Origin: Microvirga thermotolerans
GTDB lineage: Bacteria; Pseudomonadota; Alphaproteobacteria; Rhizobiales; Beijerinckiaceae
Direction: 5' to 3'
Length of the DNA stretch: 64,000 nt
Assembly (NCBI RefSeq): GCF_009363855.1
Contig: NZ_CP045423.1
Location: 248,001-312,000, forward strand
The notes under the pieces: generated by a model
Told to the model about the DNA's origin: nothing
Seen by the model: only the letters and a program-made list of their open reading frames with translations
Database searches by the model: none
Shown here: positions 9,169 through 22,837 of the stretch, piece after piece
Layout: each line of letters starts with the position of its first letter
Position numbering within the stretch: position 1 is the stretch's first letter
Translations under genes and position numbers: made by a program

Positions 9169-9185
9169 GAGCGAGGTTACACCCC

Positions 9186-9848
9186 GTGCCGCGGCATGAA
9201 CCGGAGCGCACCTGCATCGTCACCCGGGCGGTTCGCCCCCCGGCGGAGCTGATCCGCTTCGTCCTGGGGCCCGACCGGGAGGTCGTGCCCGACCTCAGGC
9301 ACAGGCTGCCGGGGCGGGGCGTGTGGGTCGGCGCCCGGCAGGACCTGGTGGAGGAGGCGGTCAGGCGCCGCCTCTTCGCCCGCGCCTTCAAGGCGGAGGT
9401 GAAGGTCCCGGAGAGCCTGCCCGGCGACATCCGGGAGGCTTTGCGGACCGACCTGCGCCAGAGCCTGTCCCTCGCCAACAAGGCGGGGGCGGTGGTCACC
9501 GGGTTCCACAAGGTGGAGGCGGCCATCGCGGAAAAGCCCCTCGCCGCCCTTATTCATGCCGCAGAAGCGGCCGAAGATGGGCGAAGAAAGATCGCAAACC
9601 AGTTGCGAAAACGCCTCGGCGACGCAATATCTAGCTTTCCGGTCGTCCAAGTATTGTCGAATGACGAATTGGATTTGGCATTAGGCCGGTCACATGTGAT
9701 ACATGCTGCCCTCGTCGCGGGCGCTGGGAGCGACGGCTTTCTGAACCGCTGGCATCGTTACCGCACCTATTGCGGCCTCGATGCCGATCAGGCTGGCCTC
9801 GATCTCGAGACCGGCGAACCCACGATTTTGAAACCCGCAGGATATTGA
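9186..9848 (+). CDS. RNA-binding protein: YlxR (DUF448) fused to L7Ae-like domain
   Basis: A 220-aa protein with an N-terminal YlxR domain (ERTCIVTR .. ELIRFV .. [11 protein letters not shown], residues ~5-75) and a C-terminal L7Ae/L30e-like domain (about 95-190; [34 protein letters not shown]). In Firmicutes these are the separate genes ylxR and ylxQ; fusion is normal in alphaproteobacteria. YlxR-type proteins bind nucleic acid and have been tied to RNase P and transcription control elsewhere; the role here is not known. The GTG at 9186 is chosen because it lies just before ERTC and follows GAGG; an ATG at 9165 would add 7 residues from the repeat. Confidence 0.85.
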   Translation: MPRHEPERTCIVTRAVRPPAELIRFVLGPDREVVPDLRHRLPGRGVWVGARQDLVEEAVRRRLFARAFKAEVKVPESLPGDIREALRTDLRQSLSLANKAGAVVTGFHKVEAAIAEKPLAALIHAAEAAEDGRRKIANQLRKRLGDAISSFPVVQVLSNDELDLALGRSHVIHAALVAGAGSDGFLNRWHRYRTYCGLDADQAGLDLETGEPTILKPAGY

Positions 9849-9853
9849 GCGGA

Positions 9854-12682
<2,829 letters not shown>

Positions 12683-12711
12683 GGCCGCTTCTCCGCCGCC
12701 CGAAAAACGCA

Positions 12712-12750
12712 AGCGCCATGGCCGGGCCCGTCCCGGCCATGCGCTCTTTT
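12712..12750 (+). terminator. Intrinsic terminator-like hairpin inside the infB-rbfA gap
   Basis: AGCGC (12712-12716), one bulged C, ATGGCCGGG (12718-12726), a 5-base loop, then CCCGGCCAT and GCGCT (12732-12745), followed by CTTTT. The stem is 14 bp. Since rbfA starts 33 bases later in the same operon, it would act as a partial terminator or a processing/decay barrier separating infB from rbfA-truB expression. Confidence 0.65.
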
Positions 12751-12782
12751 GAACGATCCGGTCCAATCCCGGAGGCTTGAAA

Positions 12783-13208
12783 ATGGCAAAACGCTTCGAA
12801 CAGACCGCCGGACCTTCCCAGCGCCAGCAGCGCGTCGCCGAGCTCGTGCGCCACGCGCTCGCGGAGGTCCTTTCCCGCGGCGACCTGCAGGACGAGGTGC
12901 TGACGAGGAACGTCATCACCATCCCCGAGGTGCGCATGTCGCCGGACCTGAAGCTCGCCACCGCCTACGTGATGCCGCTCGGCGGCAAGGACGAGGACGC
13001 GGTGCTGAAGGCCCTGGAGCGGAACAAGAAGGTCCTGCGCCAGGAGGTCGCCCACCGCGTCAACCTGAAGTTCGCCCCGGACCTGCGCTTCCGCCGCGAC
13101 GAGAGCTTCGACGAGGCCGCGCGGATCGACGCGCTGCTGCGCTCCGAGAAGGTGACGCGCGACACGGCCAGACCCGCCGACGACGCAGCCGACGACAACG
13201 ACGAGTGA
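12783..13208 (+). CDS. rbfA: Ribosome-binding factor A
   Basis: Small KH-like cold-shock protein that binds the 30S subunit and helps 16S 5'-end maturation. 141 aa; conserved [15 protein letters not shown]-terminal helix and the YVMPLGG strand are visible, with an acidic C-terminal tail (DDAADDNDE). The ATG at 12783 follows an excellent SD (GGAGG, 12771-12775). A TTG at 12777 is in frame but too close to that SD. truB starts 5 bases after the stop. Confidence 0.95.
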   Translation: MAKRFEQTAGPSQRQQRVAELVRHALAEVLSRGDLQDEVLTRNVITIPEVRMSPDLKLATAYVMPLGGKDEDAVLKALERNKKVLRQEVAHRVNLKFAPDLRFRRDESFDEAARIDALLRSEKVTRDTARPADDAADDNDE

Positions 13209-13213
13209 CATTC

Positions 13214-14134
13214 ATGACCGAAGAACGACCGCAGCGGCGACCCCAAGGCGACCGCCCGAAGAAGCGCGACGTCAATGGCTGGATCATTCTGGACAAGGGC
13301 GTGGGCATGACCTCGACCCACGCCGTCGCGGTGGTCAAGCGCAGCCTCTCCGCCAAGAAGGCGGGCCACGCCGGCACCCTCGACCCGCTCGCCTCCGGCA
13401 TCCTGCCGATCGCGCTGGGGGAGGCCACCAAGACCGTTCCCTTCGTGATGGACGGGCGCAAGTCCTACGTGTTCACCGTCGCCTGGGGCGCGGAGACCGA
13501 CACGGACGACTCGGAAGGCGAGATCGTCGCCCGCACCGACAGGGTGCCGGACGCCGCCGCCGTCGAGGCCCTGCTGCCCCGCTTCACGGGCTCCATCGAG
13601 CAGGTGCCGCCGCGTTTCTCCGCCATCAAGATCCAGGGCGAGCGCGCCTACGACCTCGCCCGCGACGGCGAGGCGGTGGAGCTGCAGCCGCGCCGGGTCG
13701 AGATCGACCGCCTCGCCCTCGTCCACCACGAGGGCAACCGCTCGGTCCTGGAGGCGGATTGCGGCAAGGGCACCTATGTGCGGGCCATCGCCCGCGACCT
13801 CGGCCGGGCCCTCGGCTGCCTCGGCCACATCGCCGCCCTGCGGCGCACGCGGGTCGGCCCCTTCACCGAGGCCGACGCGGTGACGGTGGACGGGATGACG
13901 ACCGACCCGGCCGCCCTGCGGCCCGTGGAGGCGGCGCTCAGCGAGATTCCCGCCGTGCCGGTGAGCCGCGACATGGCGGGCCGCCTCATGCGCGGCCAGT
14001 CGATCATCCTGCGCGGCCGGGAGGCGCCCGTCTCCGGCAAGGTCTACGCCACCTGCAGCGGCGTCCTCGTCGCCGTGGGCGACGTGGAGCGCGGCGAACT
14101 GGTGCCGCACCGGGTGTTCAACCTGGGAGCCTGA
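13214..14134 (+). CDS. truB: tRNA pseudouridine-55 synthase
   Basis: Forms pseudouridine 55 in the T-arm of most tRNAs. Catalytic Asp57 lies in the family motif GHAGTLDPLASG; a second conserved block (GKGTYVRAIARDLG) is near residue 180. 306 aa, ending with a short PUA-like region (about 245-300). A basic, low-complexity N-terminal extension (RPQRRPQGDRPKKR) precedes the fold. Last gene of the rimP-infB operon, as in many alphaproteobacteria; the next gene is convergent. Confidence 0.95.
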   Translation: MTEERPQRRPQGDRPKKRDVNGWIILDKGVGMTSTHAVAVVKRSLSAKKAGHAGTLDPLASGILPIALGEATKTVPFVMDGRKSYVFTVAWGAETDTDDSEGEIVARTDRVPDAAAVEALLPRFTGSIEQVPPRFSAIKIQGERAYDLARDGEAVELQPRRVEIDRLALVHHEGNRSVLEADCGKGTYVRAIARDLGRALGCLGHIAALRRTRVGPFTEADAVTVDGMTTDPAALRPVEAALSEIPAVPVSRDMAGRLMRGQSIILRGREAPVSGKVYATCSGVLVAVGDVERGELVPHRVFNLGA

Positions 14135-14194
14135 GACGCGCCTCGCTCCCGAGCGCCTCGGGCGGGCCCGGAACGAGGCGGGCAAGCCGCACGG

Positions 14195-14731
14195 TCACCG
14201 GTCCGCCTTCAGCCCCTGGGCCTCGCGCATCAGGTACTTGCGGGTGATCGGCTCGATCTGGTCGCGGATCGCCTGGGCGGCGTTCTGCTCCTCGCGCAGG
14301 GTCTCCTGCAGGGCCGGGACGAAGCGGCCGTAGCCGCTCGCCTCGGCCATGGCGATCAGGGACATGTAGGCGGCGATCTCGAAGTTCTCGAAGGCGTGGT
14401 TGGCGAAGGTGTTCTTCAGGATCTCGTCGGCCATGGGCATGTGCCCGGCGGCGGCGAGATTCGCCATGAACTGGGTGGCCACGTCCTTCAGGAGCGAGCG
14501 GTCCTCGCCGAAGGTGTGCAGCATCTCGTCGAGGCGGCGGATCTGCTGCTCGGTCTCCTGCATGTGGCGGCGCAGGATGTCCGACATCTCGGGATAGTTC
14601 TCCAGACGCTCCAGCTGCCGGCTCATGAGCTGGACCGCCTCCTTCTCGAGGGCGTGGGCGTTCTGGAGGCCGGTGACGAAGATGGAGCGGACGGTTTCGG
14701 ACGAGGCGAGGTCGGCGGTGGTGGACGCCAT
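14195..14731 (-). CDS. DUF892 (YciF-like) ferritin-like protein
   Basis: A 178-aa all-helical protein matching the YciF/DUF892 ferritin-like four-helix-bundle family: an N-terminal segment [15 protein letters not shown], then [28 protein letters not shown], and a long C-terminal Glu-rich helix ([17 protein letters not shown]). Carboxylate/His residues compatible with a di-metal site are seen (Glu29, His56/Glu59 region, Glu in LQETLREE). The family is stress-associated; the substrate is unknown. Convergent with truB, divergent from rpsO. Confidence 0.8.
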   Translation of the reverse strand: MASTTADLASSETVRSIFVTGLQNAHALEKEAVQLMSRQLERLENYPEMSDILRRHMQETEQQIRRLDEMLHTFGEDRSLLKDVATQFMANLAAAGHMPMADEILKNTFANHAFENFEIAAYMSLIAMAEASGYGRFVPALQETLREEQNAAQAIRDQIEPITRKYLMREAQGLKADR

Positions 14732-15094
14732 GGAAGCGACTCCTTGGAAGAGAGCTTGAGGTTTCGGCTTGCCTCTCCAACAGGCCGGGCGTCCGACTTG
14801 TTCCGCCCTCCCCTCGGGGGGTTGGCAGCGCCCGCCGCTTTCCCTGCGTCAGATCCTTGCAGGGCCTGGTCCTTGCAGGGCCTGGAAAAAACGATTTTTC
14901 TGGCGCTCGCACGGTTTTCGTGTATGGTGCCCCCACTTCCCGCAGGCCCTGCCCGCGTGATGCGCCTCGAGATCCGACCGCGCTGGACGACATCCCGGCC
15001 CGGCCGTCTCCGGCGAAACGGACCTCCGCTGCCCCGGAACAGGCGTTCCCCGGAGGGAGGTCGCTCTCTAGAAGCCAAGCTGAAAGGACTGACG
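14732..15094. other. DUF892/rpsO intergenic region
   Basis: 363 bases between divergent genes. It holds a perfect 16-bp tandem duplication (listed separately) and probably the rpsO promoter: TATGGT near 14930-14940 is the best -10-like hexamer I see, without a convincing -35. No ORF with plausible codon use and no RNA gene was recognised. Confidence 0.4.
14854..14885 (+). repeat. Perfect 16-bp tandem duplication
   Basis: TCCTTGCAGGGCCTGG occurs twice head to tail (14854-14869 and 14870-14885) upstream of rpsO. Only two units, with no spacer. Confidence 0.9.
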
Positions 15095-15364
15095 ATGTCG
15101 ATCACGGCTGAGCGCAAGAACGCGCTGATCAAGGAATTCGCTCAAAAGGCCGGCGATACCGGCTCCCCCGAGGTGCAGATCGCCATCCTGACCGAGCGGA
15201 TCAACAACCTGACCGAGCACTTCAAGACCCACGCGAAGGACAACCACTCCCGCCGCGGCCTCCTGAAGCTCGTGTCCCAGCGCCGCTCCCTTCTCGACTA
15301 CCTGAAGAAGAAGGAAGAGGGCCGCTACAAGACCGTCATCGAGAAGCTCGGCATCCGCCGTTAA
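15095..15364 (+). CDS. rpsO: 30S ribosomal protein S15
   Basis: Primary 16S rRNA-binding protein of the central domain, and in enterobacteria an autoregulator of its own mRNA. 89 aa, standard length. Conserved blocks: [33 protein letters not shown] and [14 protein letters not shown]. The ATG at 15095 has GAAAGGA just upstream. Followed by a hairpin and pnp, the near-universal rpsO-pnp pair. Confidence 0.98.
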   Translation: MSITAERKNALIKEFAQKAGDTGSPEVQIAILTERINNLTEHFKTHAKDNHSRRGLLKLVSQRRSLLDYLKKKEEGRYKTVIEKLGIRR

Positions 15365-15381
15365 GCTCACTCGGGACATTT

Positions 15382-15406
15382 CCGTCCGGAGCCCGGCTCC
15401 GGACGG
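15382..15406 (+). other. Long hairpin between rpsO and pnp
   Basis: CCGTCCGGAGC (15382-15392) and GCTCCGGACGG (15396-15406) form a perfect 11-bp stem with a 3-base loop. No T-run follows, so rather than a clean terminator it may be an RNA processing site; in enterobacteria the rpsO-pnp junction is cut by RNase III at such a stem and PNPase autoregulates there. Confidence 0.5.
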
Positions 15407-15576
15407 CCTCTTGGCGCAGACGGCCGCGGGCCCTGCGCCTTCGATCAAGAGGCGGGCGACGCGATGGCCATGGCAGGATCGCAAGGGGCTTCGAGGCGGC
15501 ACGACGACCGGCCGCGGAGCCCCTTGCCGTCTTGCTCATGGCATCGAGCCCCCGCCGTGTCATGAAAGACCAATCC

Positions 15577-17757
<2,181 letters not shown>

Positions 17758-17786
17758 GGCTTCCGGCCCCGACCCGAAAACAATCG

Positions 17787-17814
17787 AAAGGCGCGGTCCC
17801 GGCCGCGCCTTTTT
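17787..17814 (+). terminator. Intrinsic terminator after pnp
   Basis: AAAGGCGCGG (17787-17796) pairs with CCGCGCCTTT, running into five T residues (17810-17814). Confidence 0.85.
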
Positions 17815-17870
17815 CATGTCCCGAAGCGGAGGCTCGTCCGCCGGATTGACGCTGCGGCGGGCAGCCTTTA

Positions 17871-17887
17871 TTTAGAACTCTTCTAAA
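17871..17887 (+). promoter_or_regulatory. Iron-control element (ICE / Irr box) at mbfA
   Basis: TTTAGAA-CTC-TTCTAAA is a perfect 7+7 palindrome ending 12 bases before the mbfA start. It matches the ICE consensus (TTAGAA, three bases, TTCTAA) bound by the iron-response regulator Irr in Rhizobiales. A TTGACG at 17846-17851 places the expected -10 inside the palindrome, so binding would repress. Irr occupies such sites when iron is scarce, which fits repression of an iron export/storage gene. Confidence 0.8.
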
Positions 17888-17899
17888 CAAGGCTCTCCC

Positions 17900-18883
17900 A
17901 TGCTCGCCCGCGTCTTCTCCTTCGGCCGCCGCCCGTTCGATTCGCTCTCCGAGCAGGAGATCCTGGCGCTCGCCATCTCGTCGGAGGAGGACGATGCGCG
18001 GATCTACCGGTCCTATGCCGAGGGACTGCGGGAGGATTATCCGCAATCGGCCAAGGTCTTCGAGGAGATGGCCGCGGAGGAGGACGCCCATCGCGCGGCC
18101 CTCATCGAGATGCACCGCAGGCGCTTCGGCGAGACGATTCCCCTAATCCGCCGGGAGCACGTGCGCGGCTATTACGAGCGGAAGCCCGACTGGCTGGTGC
18201 GGCCGCTGGGCATCGAGAAGGTGCGCGGCGCCGCGGAGGACATGGAGGCCCAGGCCCACCGCTTCTACGTGGAGGCCGCCAAGCGCACCACGGACGCCTC
18301 CACGCGCAAGCTCCTCGGCGACCTCGCGGCGGCGGAGGTGGCGCACGAATCCCTCGCCCGCCGGCTCGGCCTCGCCCACACGCCGGAATCGGTGAAGGAG
18401 GAGGAGGCCGAGACGGAGCGCCGCAAGTTCATCCTCACCTTCGTGCAGCCGGGCCTCGCGGGCCTCATGGACGGCTCGGTCTCGACCCTCGCGCCGATCT
18501 TCGCGGCGGCCTTCGCCACGCAGGACACCTGGCAGACCTTCCTCGTCGGGCTGTCGGCCTCGGTGGGCGCGGGCATCTCCATGGGCTTCACGGAAGCCGC
18601 CCACGACGACGGCAGGCTCTCGGGCCGAGGCTCGCCGGTCAAGCGGGGCCTCGCCTCCGGCATCATGACCGCCATCGGCGGCCTGGGCCACGCCCTGCCC
18701 TACCTCATCCCGCATTTCTGGACCGCGACCCTCATCGCCGCGGCCATCGTCTTCATGGAACTCTGGGCCATCGCCTTCATCCAGAACCGCTACATGGAGA
18801 CGCCCTTCATGCGCGCGGCCTTCCAGGTGGTGCTCGGCGGCGCCCTGGTCTTCGCGGCGGGCGTGCTGATCGGGAACGCATAG
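17900..18883 (+). CDS. mbfA: Membrane-bound ferritin MbfA (ferritin-like domain + VIT1-type transporter)
   Basis: A 327-aa iron-detoxification protein: an N-terminal cytosolic ferritin/rubrerythrin-like domain (about residues 10-165) with Glu/His pairs (SSEEDDARIYRSY, MAAEEDAHR, AAAEVAHESLA), then a CCC1/VIT1-like membrane domain with about five hydrophobic helices (about 175-327; GLAGLMDGSVSTLAPIFAAAF, GAGISMGFTEAA). In Bradyrhizobium and Agrobacterium MbfA exports iron and protects against peroxide and acid stress under Irr control. The ICE palindrome just upstream supports this identity and regulation. Confidence 0.93.
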   Translation: MLARVFSFGRRPFDSLSEQEILALAISSEEDDARIYRSYAEGLREDYPQSAKVFEEMAAEEDAHRAALIEMHRRRFGETIPLIRREHVRGYYERKPDWLVRPLGIEKVRGAAEDMEAQAHRFYVEAAKRTTDASTRKLLGDLAAAEVAHESLARRLGLAHTPESVKEEEAETERRKFILTFVQPGLAGLMDGSVSTLAPIFAAAFATQDTWQTFLVGLSASVGAGISMGFTEAAHDDGRLSGRGSPVKRGLASGIMTAIGGLGHALPYLIPHFWTATLIAAAIVFMELWAIAFIQNRYMETPFMRAAFQVVLGGALVFAAGVLIGNA

Positions 18884-18967
18884 GCCACGGATCCGCAACC
18901 GCTTGAACCGGCTGCCGGTCCGGCGCTACGAAGCGCCAGGCGGCACACGCGCGGCAAAGGGGCAGAC

Positions 18968-19588
18968 ATGGCCGATTCCCACCTCGTCACCACCCTCGCG
19001 GGGCTCGAGTCCCTCTACGGCGAAGTCGGCGAGGCCTCCCGCCTCAAGGAGACGGACCGGATCGTGCCGGTCTATCGCGCGCTCATCGAGGCCTCGCCCT
19101 TCGCGGTGCTGGCGACGGCGGGCCCGGACGGGCTCGACTGCTCGCCCCGCGGCGACGGGCCGGGTTTCGTGCGGGTGGTGGACGAGACGATGCTGCTCCT
19201 GCCCGACCGGCGCGGCAACAACCGCATCGATTCCCTGCGCAACATCCTGCACGATCCGCGCGTCGCCCTGCTCTTCCTGATTCCCGGCGTCGGCGAGACC
19301 CTGCGCGTCAACGGCCGCGCGGCGATCTCCGCCGATCCCGCCCTGTGCGAGAGCTTCGCCGTCGACGGCAGGGCGCCGAGGACGGTGATCGGCATCACGG
19401 TCGACGCCGTGTTCTTCCAGTGCGCGCGGGCCGTGGCGCGGGCGGATTTGTGGAACCCGGACAAGCGCCTCCCCCGCCACGCCCTGCCGAGCGCCGGCGA
19501 GATCCTGGCGGCGCTCAGCGACGGCCGGGCGGGAGGCGAATCTTACGACAAGGCCCTGCCGGAGCGGGTGAAGGCGACGCTTTATTGA
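18968..19588 (+). CDS. Pyridoxamine 5'-phosphate oxidase-like FMN-binding protein
   Basis: A 206-aa split-barrel flavoprotein of the PNPOx-like superfamily, of the subset often annotated 'MSMEG_1061 family FMN-dependent'. Features seen: PFAVLATAGPDGLDCSPRGD (substrate/FMN strand), LLLPDRRGNNRIDSLRNIL (FMN phosphate region), RVALLFLIPGVGETLRVNGRA and the C-terminal WNPDKRLPRHALPSAGEIL. It is not the vitamin B6 enzyme PdxH. The substrate is unknown. It stands alone between mbfA and ridA; no operon is obvious. Confidence 0.8.
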   Translation: MADSHLVTTLAGLESLYGEVGEASRLKETDRIVPVYRALIEASPFAVLATAGPDGLDCSPRGDGPGFVRVVDETMLLLPDRRGNNRIDSLRNILHDPRVALLFLIPGVGETLRVNGRAAISADPALCESFAVDGRAPRTVIGITVDAVFFQCARAVARADLWNPDKRLPRHALPSAGEILAALSDGRAGGESYDKALPERVKATLY

Positions 19589-19666
19589 GCCTTCAACCTT
19601 GACCTTCGCCGGCCGGCCTCCGAAAAAGCGGGTCTCCGTTCCCCGTTTTCTTCCGAAGGACCATCC

Positions 19667-20017
19667 ATGACGATCCAACGCATCAATCCGGGCCCGCGCA
19701 TGAGCGGCGCCGTCGTCCACGGCAACACCGTGTACCTCGCCGGTCAGGTCGCGGAGAAGACCGCCGGCCAGAGCGTCGCCGAGCAGACCAAGGAGATCCT
19801 TGCGAAGATCGACGACCTGCTGAAGCAGGCCGGCACCGACAAGTCGAAGCTGCTGATGGCGAACATCTGGCTCACCGACATGGCGACCTTCCAGGAGATG
19901 AACGGCGTGTGGGACGCCTGGGTCGCTCCCGGCAACGCCCCGGCCCGCGCCACCGTGGAGGCGAAGCTCGCCGCGCCGCAGTTCAAGGTCGAGATCGCCG
20001 TCATCGCGGCGAAGTAG
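19667..20017 (+). CDS. RidA/YjgF family protein
   Basis: A 116-aa member of the RidA superfamily, small trimeric proteins; true RidA hydrolyses reactive enamine/imine intermediates of PLP enzymes. Conserved: VYLAGQVAEKTAGQSVAEQTKEILAKI and NAPARATVEAKLAAPQFKVEI. The conserved Arg of the active site is in PARATVEA. It is of the subgroup often seen in alphaproteobacteria with a short N terminus, so the exact substrate is uncertain. AAGGA precedes the ATG; an intrinsic terminator follows. Confidence 0.85.
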   Translation: MTIQRINPGPRMSGAVVHGNTVYLAGQVAEKTAGQSVAEQTKEILAKIDDLLKQAGTDKSKLLMANIWLTDMATFQEMNGVWDAWVAPGNAPARATVEAKLAAPQFKVEIAVIAAK

Positions 20018-20041
20018 GACCGCCGCTCCTCGCACAAACGG

Positions 20042-20069
20042 AAAGCGGGCCCGGAAGGCCCGCTTTTTT
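20042..20069 (+). terminator. Intrinsic terminator after ridA-like gene
   Basis: AAAGCGGGCC (20042-20051), loop CGGAA, GGCCCGCTTT, with six T residues (20064-20069). The A-run on the 5' side lets it serve the convergent BA14K gene on the minus strand as well. Confidence 0.9.
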
Positions 20070-20088
20070 CATGCCATCGCGGCCGTGC

Positions 20089-20574
20089 CTACGGGCATGG
20101 ATGCCGCCGCCCGTCGTAGCCCAGATAGGTGCCGGAGGCGGGGTCGTAGGACTTGAAGCGCTGGGCGCAGTAGGCCACCGCGCCGTTGCCCGGCGCGGCA
20201 TAGACGGGGGCCGCCTGCTGCTGCTGCGCCAGCGCGCCGCCGATGATCGCGCCGGTGGCGAGGCCGATGGCTCCGGCCGCTGCCGCCGCGCCGTAGTCGC
20301 GCCGGTAATAGGGACGCCCGTAATAGTAGCCGTAGCGCGGACCGTACCAGCCGTGACGCCCGTACCAGCCGCGGTGGCCGTAATAGCGGCCGCGCCACTG
20401 CGCATAGGCCGCCTGCACCTCGCCCTTCTCCAGGGCGTTCTCGATGGCGGCGCGCGGCGCCGCGACCCGCTCCGCAGGCGACGGGATCTCCGACGCGGAG
20501 GCCGGAACGGCCGCGGTTCCAAGAGTCAGTGTCGTGGCCAGTGTCGTGGCAAGAGCCAAGTAGAGATGACGCAT
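20089..20574 (-). CDS. BA14K-family secreted/envelope protein
   Basis: A 161-aa protein with an N-terminal signal peptide (hydrophobic LALATTLATTLTLG, cleavage probably after ASA near residue 27), a Tyr/Arg/Gly-rich central segment (~60-95), an Ala/Gly-rich hydrophobic stretch (AAAAAGAIGLATGAIIGGALA) and a C-terminal BA14K-like motif YCAQRFKSYDPASGTYLGYDG with two Cys. The Brucella 14-kDa BA14K protein has lectin-like, immunoreactive properties; related proteins are abundant in Rhizobiales, mostly of unknown role. Confidence 0.85.
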   Translation of the reverse strand: MRHLYLALATTLATTLTLGTAAVPASASEIPSPAERVAAPRAAIENALEKGEVQAAYAQWRGRYYGHRGWYGRHGWYGPRYGYYYGRPYYRRDYGAAAAAGAIGLATGAIIGGALAQQQQAAPVYAAPGNGAVAYCAQRFKSYDPASGTYLGYDGRRHPCP

Positions 20575-20763
20575 GGCAAACTCCTTCCTGGCCTGACGAA
20601 CGTCCTTCGACAGAAGACGTTCCGAAATTTCCAGGAAGAGGCATGACGAATCGCAGATTCGTGAGCCGCGGAGACAGGCGACGGCGGCTCTTCACTTCGG
20701 GAGCCGTGCGGATCTTGGCTCCGGGCGGCTCTCAGGGCCCAACTTCTGCTGCTGCGGGAGCGC

Positions 20764-22071
20764 CTACAGGATGAACCGGCTCAGGTCCGTGTTCCTGGCG
20801 AGGCTCTCCACCTCGCCGCGCACATAGGCCGCGTCGATGACGACCGTCTCCCCGGAGCGGTCGGGGGCGGTGAAGGACACGTCGTCGAGGACGCGCTCCA
20901 GGACCGTCTGGAGGCGGCGGGCGCCGATGTTCTCCACGGAGTTGTTCACCTCCACCGCCACCTGGGCGAGGGCGTCGATGGCGTCGTCCGTGAAGGTGAG
21001 CTCCACGCCCTCCGTCCGCATGAGCGCCACCGCCTGTTTGATGAGGCTCGCCTCGGTCTCGGTGAGGATGCGCTTGAAGTCCTCCACGGTGAGCGGCGAC
21101 AGCTCCACGCGGATCGGCAGGCGGCCCTGGAGCTCCGGCAGCAGGTCCGACGGCTTCGACACGTGGAAGGCGCCGGAGGCGATGAAGAGGATGTGGTCGG
21201 TCTTCACCGGCCCGTACTTGGTGGCGACCGTCGTGCCCTCGATGAGCGGCAGCAGGTCGCGCTGCACGCCCTCGCGGGACACGTCGCCGGCGGCGCGGCC
21301 CTCGCGGGCGCAGATCTTGTCGATCTCGTCGAGGAAGACGATGCCGTTGTTCTCCACCTGTCGGATCGCCTCCTGAACGATGGCGTCCTGGTCGAGGAGC
21401 TTGTCGGATTCCTCGGTGACGAGGGGCTCGTAGGCCTCGCGCACGGTGGTGCGGCGCGTCTTGCGCTGACCGCCGAAGGCCTTGCCGAACATGTCGGAGA
21501 GGTTGATGGCCCCCACCGACGCGCCGGGCATGCCGGGAATCTCGAACATGGGCAGGCCCTGCGGGCCGCCCTGCACCTCGATCTCGATCTCCTTGTCGTC
21601 GAGCTCGTTGTTGCGCAGCTTGCGGCGGAAGCTGTCCCGGGTCGCGGCGCTCGCGGTGGCGCCGACGAGGGCGTCGAGCACGCGCTCCTCCGCCGCCAGA
21701 TGCGCCTTGGCCTGCACCTGCTTGCGGCGCTCGTCCCGCACGAGGCCGATGCCGACCTCCACGAGGTCGCGCACGATCTGCTCCACGTCGCGGCCCACAT
21801 AGCCCACTTCCGTGAACTTGGTCGCCTCCACCTTCAGGAAGGGCGCGCCGGCGAGCCGCGCCAGGCGGCGGGAGATCTCGGTCTTGCCGCAGCCGGTCGG
21901 CCCGATCATCAGGATGTTCTTGGGCGCCACCTCCTCGCGTAAGCTGCCTTCGAGCTGCTGGCGGCGCCAGCGGTTGCGCAGCGCGATGGCCACCGCACGC
22001 TTGGCCTCGTATTGGCCGACGATGTGGCGGTCGAGCTCGGAAACGATTTCGCGGGGGGAAAATGTGGTCAT
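20764..22071 (-). CDS. hslU: HslU, ATPase subunit of HslVU protease
   Basis: AAA+ unfoldase that feeds substrates to the HslV peptidase. 435 aa. Walker [10 protein letters not shown] near residues 58-66, Walker [10 protein letters not shown] near residue 250, an intermediate I-domain between them, and the C-terminal tail ending NTDLSRFIL, the segment that docks into HslV. hslV lies 75 bases upstream on the same strand. A cytoplasmic, heat-shock-type protease in most bacteria; no sigma-32-like promoter was recognised here. Confidence 0.97.
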   Translation of the reverse strand: MTTFSPREIVSELDRHIVGQYEAKRAVAIALRNRWRRQQLEGSLREEVAPKNILMIGPTGCGKTEISRRLARLAGAPFLKVEATKFTEVGYVGRDVEQIVRDLVEVGIGLVRDERRKQVQAKAHLAAEERVLDALVGATASAATRDSFRRKLRNNELDDKEIEIEVQGGPQGLPMFEIPGMPGASVGAINLSDMFGKAFGGQRKTRRTTVREAYEPLVTEESDKLLDQDAIVQEAIRQVENNGIVFLDEIDKICAREGRAAGDVSREGVQRDLLPLIEGTTVATKYGPVKTDHILFIASGAFHVSKPSDLLPELQGRLPIRVELSPLTVEDFKRILTETEASLIKQAVALMRTEGVELTFTDDAIDALAQVAVEVNNSVENIGARRLQTVLERVLDDVSFTAPDRSGETVVIDAAYVRGEVESLARNTDLSRFIL

Positions 22072-22146
22072 GAACCTGTTCTTCCGATGTCGTCCCCGGC
22101 CGGAGGCGACGCCCGTCGCCGGAGGGGTTCCGGTCGCGGAGCGGGA

Positions 22147-22701
22147 TTATTCCGTGTCCAGCGTTTCGATCACGATGTTGGAATTGGTGTAGACGCAGAT
22201 CTCGGCGGCGATCGCGAGGGAGCGGCGGACGATGGCTTCCGCATCCATGCCGCCGTCGGCGAGCGCCCGCGCGGCGGCGAGGGCATAGTTGCCGCCCGAG
22301 CCGATGGCCGCGATGCCGTTTTCGGGCTCCAGCACGTCGCCCGCGCCGGAGAGCAGCAGGCCCACCTCCCGGTCGGCGACGAGCATCATCGCCTCCAGGC
22401 GCCGCAGGTAGCGGTCCGTGCGCCAGTCCTTGGTGAGTTCCACGCAGGCGCGGGTGAGCTGGCCCGGATACTGTTCCAGCTTCGCCTCCAGCCGCTCGAA
22501 GAGGGTGAAGGCGTCCGCCGTGGAACCCGCGAAGCCCCCGATGACCCCGCCCTTGGCGAGGCGGCGGACCTTCCGCGCGTTGCCCTTGACGATGGTCTGG
22601 CCCAGGCTGACCTGCCCGTCGCCGCCGATGACGACGCGGCCGCCCTTGCGGACCATGAGGATCGTAGTGGCGTGCATGGTGGGAGAGGCTGTCTCTGACA
22701 A
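22147..22701 (-). CDS. hslV: HslV, peptidase subunit of HslVU protease
   Basis: Threonine protease of the HslVU complex. 184 aa; [34 protein letters not shown] and [14 protein letters not shown] are family blocks. The catalytic N-terminal Thr should be the first Thr of ATTIL, residue 12 here, so an 11-residue propeptide must be removed, or translation starts at the internal Met9 (complement of 22675-22677), leaving three residues. Extended N termini before the (G/A)TTI motif are common in alphaproteobacterial HslV. hisB is divergent, 136 bases away. Confidence 0.95.
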   Translation of the reverse strand: MSETASPTMHATTILMVRKGGRVVIGGDGQVSLGQTIVKGNARKVRRLAKGGVIGGFAGSTADAFTLFERLEAKLEQYPGQLTRACVELTKDWRTDRYLRRLEAMMLVADREVGLLLSGAGDVLEPENGIAAIGSGGNYALAAARALADGGMDAEAIVRRSLAIAAEICVYTNSNIVIETLDTE

Positions 22702-22837
22702 GGGATCGCTCCGGCGGGGACGGGACTGACTTAATCATCTTCGCCGCAAAAGCAACGCGGGTGGCGTTTCTCCCGAGGGGCTGTTAGAAGGCCCCGTCAC
22801 CCCAACGCGCCGTCTCTTTCGCAAAGGATGTTTCACG

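Noticed and set aside
14854-14885. CRISPR-like direct repeats.
   Set aside because: Only two units, no spacer between them and no cas genes anywhere in the window.
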